Positions 46,080-59,000 of a stretch of 64,000 nucleotides of DNA are shown piece after piece. The translations under genes were made by a program, and so were the position numbers. Where the stretch lies: positions 12,326,501 to 12,390,500 of the forward strand of contig CM052360.1 in NCBI GenBank assembly GCA_028551475.1, given 5' to 3'. The notes beneath the pieces are model-generated. The model saw nothing but the letters and a program-made list of their open reading frames with translations. It ran no database searches and was not told the origin of the DNA. How positions within the stretch are numbered: the first letter of the stretch is position 1; every line of letters starts with the position of its first letter. This DNA is from Casuarina equisetifolia. Taxonomy: Eukaryota > Streptophyta > Magnoliopsida > Fagales > Casuarinaceae.

Positions 46080-46263
46080 TTTTCTTGATCTGTCTTATAA
46101 TTGTCCTTTTTTATTTCTTTAATTTCCAATTAGCACAGGCTACGAAAGGGGTGGGCATCTAACGTTCAAACCTCGGAGAAAGGATGCGTATCGCAGCATC
46201 CGACGTCCCGCACCCGAAGGCGAACACGAGCAAAAACAGAGGCCCCGACACACAGAAAACAAC

Positions 46264-46269
46264 CACGTG
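46264..46269. promoter_or_regulatory. G-box/ABRE-like CCACGTGT upstream of the TLDc gene
   Basis: CACGTG in the context ccacgtgta, 114 bases upstream of the ATG. It matches an ABA or stress-responsive element core, which would suit an oxidation-resistance-type gene. Inferred. Confidence 0.4.
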
Positions 46270-46382
46270 TAGTAGTCTTCGAGCTTCCGCTGATTGCTGC
46301 CGTTAATTCCACTCGTGGCCCTCCCCCACCAACTTACCTTTTTCCTTTAGGAAAGCCCAAACAAGGACACGAAAATCAGACC

Positions 46383-49123
46383 ATGAACCAGGGAATGAAA
46401 AGCTCGAGAGAGGGTCTGTTGTCGTCTGAAAATCAAAAACCCGCAATGCACACATTGAAAGAGAGAGTCTCGGAGAGGCTCACCAGGTTTCTTGCCGGTT
46501 CCCCCTCCTCCCCATCCCACTCTTCTTCCTTACCTCAGGTAAAGTTTCCATTTTGTTATTGCTCATGAATGGTTGAGCTTGATTGTACTCTTTTTTCTTG
46601 GAGAAACTTAGATCTTGTTGCCTTGAGGAATTCTGATTCTTGAGGTTGAGTTTGGGATGTTATGTGGGAAAGGAAATTCTTGATTTTGCCACCCTTTCCG
46701 GGTTATGGTGTTATCAAACGAGAAAAAAAAAAAAAAAAAAGAAGAAGAAGAATAAAATCTTGCTTCTTAATATCAAGGTTAAGGCAAAAATGATAAGAAA
46801 TGTCCCAGGTAGTAGTTTTTTGTTATTGGAGTTCTTCACACATGCTGGAGGATTGATGATTTTTATCATCTTCATGTTGTATGAATGTGGGTTTTTCGGT
46901 GGAGGGTTAGTTAACCTTGACATTGTGCTTTCAATACTTGTTTTTAGTGTTTCAGTTGATATTCTTAGACTATTCACAGGTAGCTAACAAAATGTTAGCA
47001 TAAAAAGCGACGGACAGAAGGTAAGACTTGAGTTTGATAAACCAAAACCAAAGTTTCCACTCAACTAAACCTTTAAAGTTATACGAGCTTTGATTCGTTT
47101 TGGAGATTTTACATAAAAATAAGCATGTTCCTCCCTTTCTATTGTTTATGTATATTGCTAGGGGAGGCAGCTGATTTTCTATAGGTGCCCATTTAAATTT
47201 GTATTCGAATACTACTTCCAAATTGACATGAGGTCCTTAAACTTGTAGGCCAGGCCACATTCAAAAGAGGAGAAATCTTTGTCTTCGTACTTCTCTTACT
47301 TTTCAGCTGGGTTTGATGGATCCAAGTCAAGCAATCATCAACAAGATCCCAAAGCAGTTCAAGCACTCCCTGTTAGATATGGCAATACAAACTTTTCTCT
47401 AGACGAATCTTTTGATAACTATGACTATAGTCCAATATGTGACAAGGAGGTAGTTCCCGCTAGTCAAGAAGATGATGAAGAACCAGCTTCTGGAAGGAGC
47501 ATAGGTGCGTCTGATACGCTTGGTGGAGCAACCAAACCACAGAGTCCACAGAAACCTTTATCCTATCTCATGGATGAGTCTGTTTTCATATCCATAGAAT
47601 TGTATGACTTCTTGCTATCATCCCTTCCTAATATTGTGAAAGGGTGCCAATGGATGTTGTTGTACAGGTTAGTCTTTTCCAATTGGTTTATATACTTCAC
47701 ATCAAAAGCAGTTTTTTATTCTTGTATCTGGTCCTGATTCAACATTGGCTCTTTCAAATGAAGGGCAGCACGTTGAAACATGGTATATCACTTCGTACAC
47801 TGATTCGGAAGAGCTCTGACCTTTCTGGCCCATGTTTGCTGGTATGTTGAAGTATATTTTCCTATAATTATCTTAGGTGGTGATACTAGTGTGAAATTCG
47901 CCAGTCTTCATGAGATGCAGATATTTTTTAATAATGAGAGCTGATGTGGGTCATTTTGTACTCCTAGATTGTTGGTGATAGGCAAGGTGCTGTATTTGGT
48001 GGGCTGCTGGAATGTCCCTTGAAGCCTACAGCAAAGAGAAAATATCAAGTAAACACGCTCTCAATTTTATTGATATTAATCTTAGCTTAATGTCTTCTTG
48101 ATGAAGCAACTATCTCTCTGCTACTTAAGACATCTGCTCTGTCTCTTCTGTGTTTTTTTCTTACGATATTTGCAACATGATCTTATATTTCTTCTTCCGT
48201 GTTGACAGGGAACAAGTCAAACATTTGTATTTACAACCATATATGGGGAGCCAAGACTATTCAGAGCAACTGGTAAGGACCTTGACTTATCACATATGTA
48301 ATGCTTCTTTTTCTAGGAAGAAACAGAAATCAAGCTCGAGCCAAATCAAGATGTGACAGTGCATGAGAAGTATTTACTGGCTTTACTATGCCTAAACTGT
48401 TACCATGTCAAAACTGTGTATGTAGGAGCCAACCGATATTATTTCTTGTGTTTGAATGACTTGCTAGCATTTGGTGGTGGCGGGAACTTTGCTTTGTGCT
48501 TGGATGGAGATCTGTAAGTTGCTCCTTGAATGTTTTGTTTTGAGTTTCATGACCTGTCAGAAAGATGCGTTGAGAATTAATATTTCTCTCGGGGTTGTGA
48601 ACTTCTCCAACAGGTTAAGTGGAACCAGTGGACCTTGTGAGACGTTTGGGAATCTATGCTTGGCTAATAACCAAGAGTTTGAGTTAAAGCACGTTGAGGT
48701 AATGTAATCTATTTAATCACTAGTCTGTTGATGACATGTTAATTTTGCTTTCTCCTGTACGAGGAACCACTTTTTCCGCCTGTCTTGTACTGGGTACATA
48801 CATTTTGATGGTCACCTGTTGCTGCTATTTTAAGTTGAAAAAAGCTTGAAGTATTAGCTTCTGCCGTACACCTCCTAATCCACCCAATGCTCGCTTATCT
48901 TTCTTCGTATACCGGCCTGGTTCAATCCAGGAAATGCTCTAATGTTGTATCCATGCTCTGCTTCCATTCCAGTCATTACGTTATACATGTTCTCAGTTCG
49001 TCCACCATTCGCAACTGCAAATTTGAACTTTGTCGTCGTTGTATGTGATGACATTTTAATATTAAATGTCTTGTTTCTATGCAGCTATGGGGTTTTACAC
49101 ACGCATCGAATTACCTTGCCTAA
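46383..49123 (+). CDS. TLDc-domain protein (oxidation-resistance OXR-like)
   Basis: Plant TLDc protein; the family (animal OXR1/NCOA7/TBC1D24 relatives) is linked to oxidative-stress tolerance and V-ATPase regulation. Eight exons: 46383-46538, 47249-47667, 47769-47841, 47968-48048, 48209-48272, 48426-48513, 48614-48698, 49085-49123 (1005 nt, 334 residues, GT-AG, phases agree). Residues 1-150 are Ser-rich and disordered. The TLDc domain spans about 150-334. It includes ISLRTLIRKSSDLSGPCLLI, VGDRQGAVFGGLLECPL, FVFTTIYGEPRLFRATGANR, YYFLCLNDLLAFGGGGNFAL, CETFGNLCLANNQEFELKHV and the terminal ELWGFTHASNYLA. The last exon encodes 12 residues and the stop. The start could also be the Met at 46395. 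A poly(A) run in intron 1 follows the donor by about 190 bases. Confidence 0.93.
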
Positions 49124-50020
49124 AGAGGAGGCTCTCAGATGCTTACTGTTCATTTATCTTTGTTAACCCGCCGTGGTCCTATTCTTTATTCATTTACGCT
49201 TCCCTTCTTTCAGCTTTAGGGGGGGTTATGATGTTATGATGTTATGATTATGTGCGAGATGTTTAAATGGTGATTTTGTAGATTTCGACTTTTAGTAAAT
49301 TATTGTTTCTATAAGTTTGGTATTATTTTCACAAGGCAGGCTTGTTTTTGAGTAGCCAGATGGCTGACAACTTGGTTAGAAAGCAAGCAGTTGCAGCAAA
49401 TGAAATGATTGTCTAACCTTTCTTAATCCCTAATCCCTAATCCCCCAGAGTCATTCTATATCCGTAAAATTGTCGATACCATGGGAAGGGAAATGCATAT
49501 TGTTCAGCTGTTGCTGCGTTTAGCGTCACTTTCATATACCTTGGTGTGTTGAAATTTACACGTCCATCGTTACTTTGAAATGCTCCGCAACACATGCTCA
49601 GAATCTCCAGAATCAGCGAACAAGCATATCTAGATTGCTTTAACGGAACTTTGGTCAGTACAACGAATTACTACAATAATGTACGAGCTCTGCTTGAGTT
49701 AATAGTGCAGTACTAAAGATAACAGAATGCTAAGTTGACCAGCTACATTCCAAAGGATACAAAAGGCTAAATTTGACCAACTGAAAATCTATTGGGAAAG
49801 GGCAAAATCTCATTCCGAAATTTCAAATAGTATTGATACATCATGACAAGCAGACCAAGGGACCAGAGATCCAATTGCTTCCAGCTCGGTTGAAGTACGC
49901 CTTCTCACTGATGCAGAATGCTCAAAGAATCTACAATTCACTTCTTCATTCAATAAGATAGAGGTAGCCAGTAACAGCGGCAACTTGCTTGAACCATGCC
50001 TACTTCCTCGACAGACGGCT
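49124..50020. other. convergent intergenic region
   Basis: 3' UTRs of the TLDc gene (+) and PRP19 (-). Open frames here are overlaps of PRP19's last exon or noise. Confidence 0.6.
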
Positions 50021-53000
50021 CTATGATTCTGATGGACCATCATCACCGGGCAGACCAAATATACGAAGGTTTCTGTCCATTGATCCCACCGCAATGTATT
50101 TTGCATCCGTTCCAAATTTTACAGAAGTTGCTTTACCTAAAATCAGGGCAGAACACATTAAAAATCAAGGATTAACATGTAAAGACAGCAATAAGAGAAA
50201 TGGGTAGAAATTCGAAGAACCTGTGCCAGACAGATCAGGCAAAGTTTTGATACAATTCCACTCTGATTTAACATTTGTAACGTGGTAAACTCTGCAGGAG
50301 TAAAAGCACAAAGTAAGTTTCAATAGCTGCAAAAATCATTTAACAAGAAGTAACGGACATCAGCCCCTAAAGACGGGTTGGAGTAGCTCTTAGCCAGCCA
50401 GCAATTTCAGCAGTTGCAAACAAAATGAGGTATGAGATTACTAATGGGTCAAGGTTTAAACTAGCACGTACAAAAGGGAGAATCTTAAACTCAGTCTAAT
50501 CTGTATGTCACGTATATCACATCAAGTTGTTAATTAATTTGGCTAGTCCGGGATAATTTTGTGAAAATGCACTAATATTTGGCCCAACTACCGTCCGGGA
50601 TAATTTGGCTAGTCCTTGTAATGCCAACGACTGCAGTCATAAATGGGGCAATGGCTCAACCATTTCGAATGCAGTATTGCAACGATTGTTTCTAGCACCA
50701 AAAGAAGAAAGGCGGATTTGGGGAGAGGGGTGGTTGTTAGTTTAAGGGGATAACAGCAAGAGAGAGAGAAGAAAAGTGGCGCTGTAGAAACTCCTGCAAA
50801 CCCTAGCTTGCCATGATCCCCTTGCAATTCTTTTAAATAATGGCTGTTTTTTAGACACCTAAAGCATGCATCAAAATAGATCTTATGGGGTTTTGTATTT
50901 GGCCTTCGTTCATAAACTAATTGAATCTCAGCAAAACCCCACAGTTGAAGAGTCCAAGAAAATGCACCTTATATCTGAGCCCGCAATTGCAAGGTAAGAT
51001 CCACTATTGTCAAACTCCACTGCAAAAAGAAAAGATCATCCATTACCATATGGTATTCAAGACAATAAGTATATAAGCACACATAAAGAATAAGTCAAGG
51101 ATACTTGCCTATCAATTTCGTTATGAATAAACATCATTAAGACGCAGAATGAAGCACAATAAATGGCAATAATAGATGACTTACACCATCAAAATGAAAA
51201 GGGGAAAAAAAAAAAAAGGAATACATGAAAGCCATCTCTGTCTATGGCAGAAAGTGGAAGACCACATTATTGTTCTTAACTTTTATGACAAGACATCTGT
51301 CTATGGCAGAAAATCATTGCTTGATCACACTAGAGATTTTGATTTCAGGCATAGAGAGAATAGAATAACACACCCGAGTTTGTTGGAGTATCTGAATCAT
51401 ATGGGGAAAATGTTCGGAAGTTCCTCAACTTGCGCAGATCCCAAAGCTTAACGCCATCATGTGCTGCAGTCTGTCCATTCAGACATGAAAGTCAACTAAT
51501 GGAATATGTAACCCTCTTATCAGTGGGGCAAATTTCATTATCAGAATACTTACTGCAAGGAAATATCCATTTTCAGAAAAAGATATGGAAGTTACAGCCC
51601 CAACATGTCCATCAAATCGTGCAACATTTGCCTGTAAACCAATCAAACAAGGTTGAACCAGGGAAATAAATTGAAAGCATTGAGGTAGAATGCTAAACAT
51701 CAAGTTTACTCTACCTGACTTTTTACATCCCAAATTTTAACAACAGACTCAGAAGTGCCTGTACCAAGGATTAGACCATCAGGATGAAATGCAGCAGAAG
51801 TATAGCCATTAGAATCTGCCGCATCCACAACCTGCAGAAATCAAAATCATTAAGTAAACTCATCAGCAAGGATGGGGCAAAAGGGATAAATATGCTGCTA
51901 TTCAGAAGGTATCTAAGGATGTCAAAGCAATTAAAACTCACTCCTATATCACCTGCAACCCCTCAAAAGTTATGCTAAAGCTAGACTGCTTCTGACTATT
52001 CTTATGTCTCTGTGTGTGTGTGCGCACGTATGTATTCACTTAATTGGCTGTCCCTGTTAGTCAGAAAGAGTAAGAGAGAGAGAGGAGGGAGGGAGGGAGT
52101 GGAACCTGTGATAGACATAAGCCAGAAGAAACTTCATAAAAGCACCATGTACTATCGAGAGAAGCGGTCACAAAATAGTTACTCGTGGCATGGACAGTAA
52201 TAGCTTGCACCTGAGGAAAATAATACACATCACTTTTGAATCAGATAAGGACAAGAATCATAGCAGAATGAATAACTAACAAGAAATAAATCTCAGTTCT
52301 CTAGTTTCCCACAAGTTATAACTTGTGAACACAAGATTTTATTGCATTTAAAGCAATATGCGTCTCCATGGCATCACCAAATTTTTGGAAGATCCAAGAT
52401 TAAAATAAAGCTACTAATGGGTTAGAGCACGTTTCAAAACAGTATGCCCTTTCTTCATTAGTGAAATTTTGTGCCACATTTATCAAAGTAAAAAAAGAAA
52501 ATGTAAACGACAACAAAGGTTCCTCCTTGCTTTGACTGATGAACAACGTACATGACTCAACAGTGGGACAAGTCAAGTTACACAGCATCAATGCCCAAGT
52601 GTAAACTCCCATAATTAGACCATGTCCTTTAAACGAATGCCCATATACAGGTCTCATACCCAGTAACACTATATTAGATTGGGTAGTCAAAACTTGAAGA
52701 GAGAAAAGAAATCAAAAGAATTCAGAGACAAGCAAGAAATTTGTACTTCTGATTCCCAGAAAACCATGCAAAAGCTTGAAGAATGGGAAAGAAAGCCATA
52801 GGCTAATTTACCTCAGCAGTATGATCCTTCAAAATATGCCTGCAGTTATAGTTTCCATCATCAGACTCTTGCCACATGCGAATAGTCTACAGCCAAAAAA
52901 ATAAAACCTTTAGGGGATAGAACAGAAAAACAAAATAAGTATGTACAGACTGTTAAGATCAACTGTTGAACAAACTCATGGCATGGTCCATCAAGCAGCA

Positions 53001-56000
53001 GGGAGCAACAAGTTTCTTTTATGGAAACCATTAGAGACATCTAGATTGAACTTTTCATTTACCATTGTCCGCGAGGACCAGACAACAGTACATCCAAGAA
53101 GCATCTTCATCCCCTTTAGTATTTGGTAATCATTTTGTCTATATCCAATCAATAAACTGAGCATGAAAGCTGTAGAGGAAATGCAGACTTATAGAAAAGA
53201 ACGTTTAAACGTGAATGTCTATACCATAAACGATCACTACATATCACAAACTGCAATCAAGTAAATCACTTTGTTATCCTGCTGAAAAGTCCCCAGTTAA
53301 AGGATGTTTTTCTTTTCCAGCAACACTATTCTAAGTCATTTGCAGATATGTTCCAACCTAAGAGGACAAAGCCGAGGCAAGCACACAATAAAACTTCACT
53401 TGCAGCTTTCTCCATACATATTGATTCCTCGAAGTAGTGTCTAGATCAATATAGGCGTCAAGCTCTCTAACAGAAAAAGCATCTCTACAAGACCCTTCTA
53501 AGACACAGTTTGTACTTCTCATGTTACACAAGAATTATACTGAACAACACATGAAAGCTTTTCCATAAAAAGAATGCCTACCTTGTAGACTTCCTGTTAT
53601 CTACTGTACCTTGCCAATACATCTAGACACGTGGTTATTAACAGAGGCCCCCTAAAAGGCAACTTGACTAGCAACAGGAAACAAATCAGCCAACAAAGTA
53701 GTTGCCCTTACTATCCCAGTACAATTAGATTCTTTTCAACAAAACTGTTTTAAGATCTTGATATTAAGTAACTCTTCGAAATGATCCTAGCAATCTCTCA
53801 CCTCAAATCAACCGATATACAACTTATTCAACAGCATTAAAGCTACACCACAAGATCTTAGAAGATATCTAACATTTCATCCCAACATGAAATTCCTGAT
53901 CCACTTATTGTTCATGGTTATAAATCCCAAGGCTTTTGAAAAAGATCATGAAAATTTGATAGTATTCATGGCAGTAAAGTGCTGAGCCCTTACAAAATTC
54001 TACATCATCACGGTTTGTGACCACCTTTGTCCAAGCTTTTCTTTGATTCCTTTTTTTTCTTTCTTTTCTTTTCTTTTCTTTTCCTCAAGCTGAGTGGAGC
54101 AAGTCTTACCTTCAAAATTGGGAGGAGGGATACGAAGATACTGTAAGGGAGTCCTACAGATAACATAGAGGGGAGGGGGGGGTGGGGGTGTTGGGGATGA
54201 AAAGTCAATTTCCAACCCTTGCTGTATGTTAAAGATGAAGGAAAGTGAGCAGAAAACAAGGAAGATCTACAAATATGCCATGGCTTAATGGTTTCAATTG
54301 TGGAAAAAACTGACATTTCACAAGCATACTTAAAAGGACCAGCTACTCCTTCCTGCAATCCACAGTTTGATGGATTCAAGATGGTTTCACAAACCCTCTG
54401 AACACCTCTCCATTTCTCACTTCTTACAAATGGTGCAATTTTATTGCCACCTCCAATCCATCCTAACCATCTCCATCCCTCTCCTAAACATGCCAAATAA
54501 CGAGGATATACATTTTCAAAATCCAACATTCTGTTCAGAACACTTGTGCCCTCACAAATAGTGCAATTTCCGTAGATGGTCTGGCAAAAATGTAAATCTA
54601 AGAAAATAAACAAGTAAATATCCAGAAAGAATACATCCCAAATTCATGATTCACAATTATGAAATTTGACTCCCACAACAGTCACAGTTTTACCTTATCT
54701 GCTGAGCCAGTTAAAAGGAAATCACCCTGGGCACCAAATTTTAGACTTGTGACCTACCAAACAAACAATGTGTAATCAGCCAATAGATTTTCAAAGACAA
54801 AGATAACTACGACAACTGAACACAAAAATAAAGTCAAACCTTTTTGGAATGACCACTAAGTGTAGATAAGATCTGTCCAGATCGTCGATCAAAAAGTACT
54901 GCATTTGTGTCGAGCCCTCCAGTGGCAATTATGTCCTAGAAAGCAGGAAAAATAAATTTTATCAGAGGTAGAATGATAAATAAGTCAGCATTCACACCAT
55001 TTATGATGCGAAGAACTGTGGAGCAACAAAAGAGCGTTAAATACTGCATAGAAAATAGCTGTCTTAAATAAAATAAAATAAAATAACCCAACATGCAGCA
55101 CAGTAGTTTAGAGTTTCGCTCAGGCTCTAATACACACTTATGACAATACTGTCGGTAGTCAAGCAGATGCAGTCATAAAGCAAGTTCTTGAAATAAAGAC
55201 TTCACAAAAATTCATTAGAATAAGAAAACAAGATGACAAGCCAATCACAAAGCTCAGCCGTGTATAATTCCTAAAAATCTAGGCTTGAAAAAATTCGTAG
55301 TTAACCAATCAAAGTACACATCTTTTGTACATCAAAAAGTATTATGAACTTATACCACAATAAATGTAACAAACTGAGCTGTCTCTAACCATATGATGAT
55401 GTGTTTGCACAAAAGGCAGAAACAATCTGACTGACCCGAGGTTTTTACAGGAACGGTTATTGAATTGAGATGTTTAACGGCTAAAGTTGGCTCTGCAAAT
55501 ATGATGAGAAAGCCCGAAGGCATATGATTCAAACCAAACAAAGCACAAAAAATTTAGCCTGAGCTTGAAAAGACCTCTATAGCAATTCCCACAAACCCAA
55601 GAATGATATATTATGAAGACATCAACTAAATGACTTTTCACCCTCTCATTTTCCTAGTTGCTAAACAAATTTTATAATTTTATCATGTATAAGGAGATGC
55701 TGGTAGCCAAATGGATTTTAATCATGAAGATCATCAGCAAAAAGCTTAATGAAACAGGAATCCCTAAGCCACTTCCAAAAATAGTACAATTTTTTTATCC
55801 TTGCACAATAGGAATGCATGTACAATAACAGGTGACTCATACACTGAAGATGATTCTAAATCTAGAATGAGAAGCCATTATTTCTATCAGGGTCCGAGGT
55901 TGGTGATGATTCAAACTTTCAAACATAGTACAAGAAAGAATGCAAAATATAAAGGTAAAAGCAGGAGATTGAAAGATTCGAGCAAGCACATAATTGATCA

Positions 56001-59000
56001 AGAACCTTGGAAAAAGCATGCTCAAGACCTAACAGATAACCTGCTTGTGGGAGGCCAGGAGACACTAGGCGATATTTGCAGCATAGGACCATAAAACTGT
56101 ATCCTTCAGTCGGGATAAATATTGGCCTTTAATACATAAAACTTTCAGAATGACGGACTATTTAAACAGTCTGTCTCATCTTTTGAATCATGGTCTAGTA
56201 ACAAGTCTTATAAGAAAAAATGAGCAAATAAATGACTGGAGAAAAAATCTACGAAGCTGAAGTTCATAGCCCAGTTATCTATCATAGTGTCGTCTAAAAC
56301 AGTTTTTAGATGGATAATTTGGGATAGAACACACCACTTTTTATTTCCTCAGTTCTTTTTTATTTTTTATTTTTTATTTTTTTGGCCTTTTTCCATATTT
56401 TACTTTTGGTTACAGTTCCCATAGCAGCATCATATTTGACTCTAGAAAGACAGACACATGCTACAACTATCAAAAAGGGACACATGAACTCAAATTGAAG
56501 CCAAAGAGCAAGGCAGCCATTGGTTGAAGCACTTTCTAAGACATTCCTGCTAGAACTAAGCACCAGCACCAAAGCAATGCTTGTTGATCAAGTTACTCCA
56601 ATGAACTACACGAACACAAGTCCATAGGATATTTAATAGCAAAATTAGATCTTAGTGAATGCTGTACCTTCTCATAAAGGATATCAAGAGATACAATGCC
56701 GGGTTTGCTCGTTTTGTGAAGGGGATGACTAGAAATTTGAGTATATCCCTCCAGTGCATCAATAGTAGCAACTGTTGGAGGTATCTGAAAAGAAACCAAT
56801 GGGAGAGAGTTGGGGGAGGAAATTTTCATCAAATATTAGTTCCCAAAGATAAAACCAAAAAACAAGACACCAACTTAATATGTTTCCTCATTGATGTCAC
56901 AGCAAATGAAACAAAAACTGAAAGCCTGTATTTCACAAAATGGACGGTGATGGACAAGAAAGCAAACAAAAAGGGGAGGCAAAGTAAAAATATGAAGGTT
57001 ATTATCCCTTTCTTCATTTGGTTGACTTTAATCTAAGGAACGAAAATAATTTGTTGAGCCCAGCATCATTAAACATTTAACCTCAATTCTCCCTGACCTT
57101 CCTTCAACTGTCCCTCAAAAATGGAGAAGGTAAAAGGGTGGTCCCAAAGTGATAGAACTACTCCACCCTTTCCCTTTCCTCCCTCCTCTCCACCCAACCA
57201 AACAAATGAAATATTTCAGCCATCCTTCCTTTTCCATCACTCCCCTCCTCTTTCCCCTTACCCAGACATAATGTAGAGAAATCAACGACGGGTCAGAGAA
57301 AGGATGCCACCTTATGAAAAAAGAGAAACTCTATCATACTGCATCATAACAACCAATACCTGCCGCTTTTTGCGCTGCTGTGAGAGAGTGGCATTACAGT
57401 CAGTTAGCTCAGCAATAATACTGGCAGATATCCCAGGTCGTGCCCTCTTTCCACCAGCGCCCAACTCATCATCCTCAGCAGCTATACCAACATAAAGATC
57501 CAATCACTCTGTTAATTAATACACAGAGAAAGACAAAGAAGCATGTAAAGGAACTACATACCTCTTTTCCCATTACTAAGTGCAGGAGCATTCATTGGAA
57601 CTGCTGCTGATCCAGCCATAGGCATCTGCCTTTCAGCCAGAGCCAGGAATGATCTTGCCTCATCCCTTTCTTTTTTAAGTCTAGCAATCACACGACAAGC
57701 AGCATCATGCTGCCCATATATGACACATTAAACAGACCACAAATTAGATGAAAATATGGAATTGATAGCAGTGTATTCAAATCTACAATTTACAGGCAAA
57801 ACAAAGAGAAGGAAACAAGAATAAGAAATGAAGTATCAACCACTAACTTTTAAAAGTTAATACAGGAATATGCAAATTAAAGAACAAAGCAAAAGGATTT
57901 TAGAATTTGTTGCATTAGGATATTAGAATTTGGTCTTTCTTCATATGCATATTTTGAGCACATTAAAACATTTAAGGCAAAAGTAAAGGAAAACCAGAAA
58001 CATAAGAAGAAAGACAAAACATATTTTATTCACAGTACGATTTCTACCAAAACAAAAAGAAAATCGTTAACTATAGCCATTATAGTAACTAGTGACTAAT
58101 ACCTGGTATAGGGCATGACTTAGCTCTTGCCTTGCCGTATGCAGTTGTTGCTCCAATGCAAAATTGGATAGCATCAGTCCATCCCATTCCTATTCACACA
58201 GAAAAAAGAAAGCATACCTTAAGATCAAACATCAAAGAGAAACTCATTTACTAGTAGTAATAAATTACTTAATAGTAAAAACTAGTAAAATGCAGAATAT
58301 AAGCGGCTAGGATTCATAGTCTGTTCCAAAACTGGTACTGAAGGTGGTGATGGGGTATGCAATCATCATGGTGGAAGTGTTTCGTTTACTGGTAAGAATA
58401 GTGTGAGGGATGGTGATGGGATGGCAAATGCCATGAGATGGTGGTGCCAGTGTTTGCAAAGGGGTTAAATTTTAGTTAATGGCAGTAATAAAAACATGGT
58501 GATTAGACCAATAAAATTGACAGAATTGGCATGGTCATGAGGCAATAGGGCTGACAGTGGTGGTGGATGGACTGACAACAAGATAATAGCGACAATGATG
58601 CTACAACAGTAACAGAGATATTGACCACAGCAATGATATCAATGGCAATGACATCCAGTGCATTAGTCACATTCTAATAGTGATTTTCAAACGGTGGTAC
58701 CGGGGACAATAATGATGGTCCACTGAATGGTTGTCATGTCTGGTGAGTAATCAAAACCACTTACCCTTATGTCAAAAGTCCATCATATGCAGATTGTAAT
58801 AATCAGTCAGAACAAAATCTTACATTCAAAGGTTTCAAAATGTACATATCTCAACTTCGTACTCACCAAAAAAGCCAAAAGAAGAAGAAGAACAAGAAGA
58901 AGAAGCTTTCTTCGTTTTTCAACTCCAATTCGCTTCCAAAAATACAAACCTCATAACATCCTTTCTAATCCCATGTCAACCAAAAAAGAATGAGACGTCT

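Larger units (their letters stand above)
43410..46382. other. AT-rich intergenic region upstream of the TLDc gene
   Basis: No gene supported. A 168-codon open stretch at 44641-44135 (minus) has no recognisable domain. A 30-bp tandem repeat (45990-46079) and a G-box (46264) are listed. The stretch 46140-46382 is GC-richer and is probably promoter and 5' UTR. Confidence 0.5.

Noticed and set aside
46640-46987. 115-codon plus-strand frame with a poly-Lys run
   Set aside because: It is intron 1 of the TLDc gene. The Lys run is a poly(A) tract read through, and the exons on either side splice in frame without it.
54008-54613. 201-codon minus-strand frame within PRP19
   Set aside because: Lies in the 1.8-kb intron between exons 10 and 11. 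Composition is intronic with a poly-Lys end from a TTTTC repeat; no domain.
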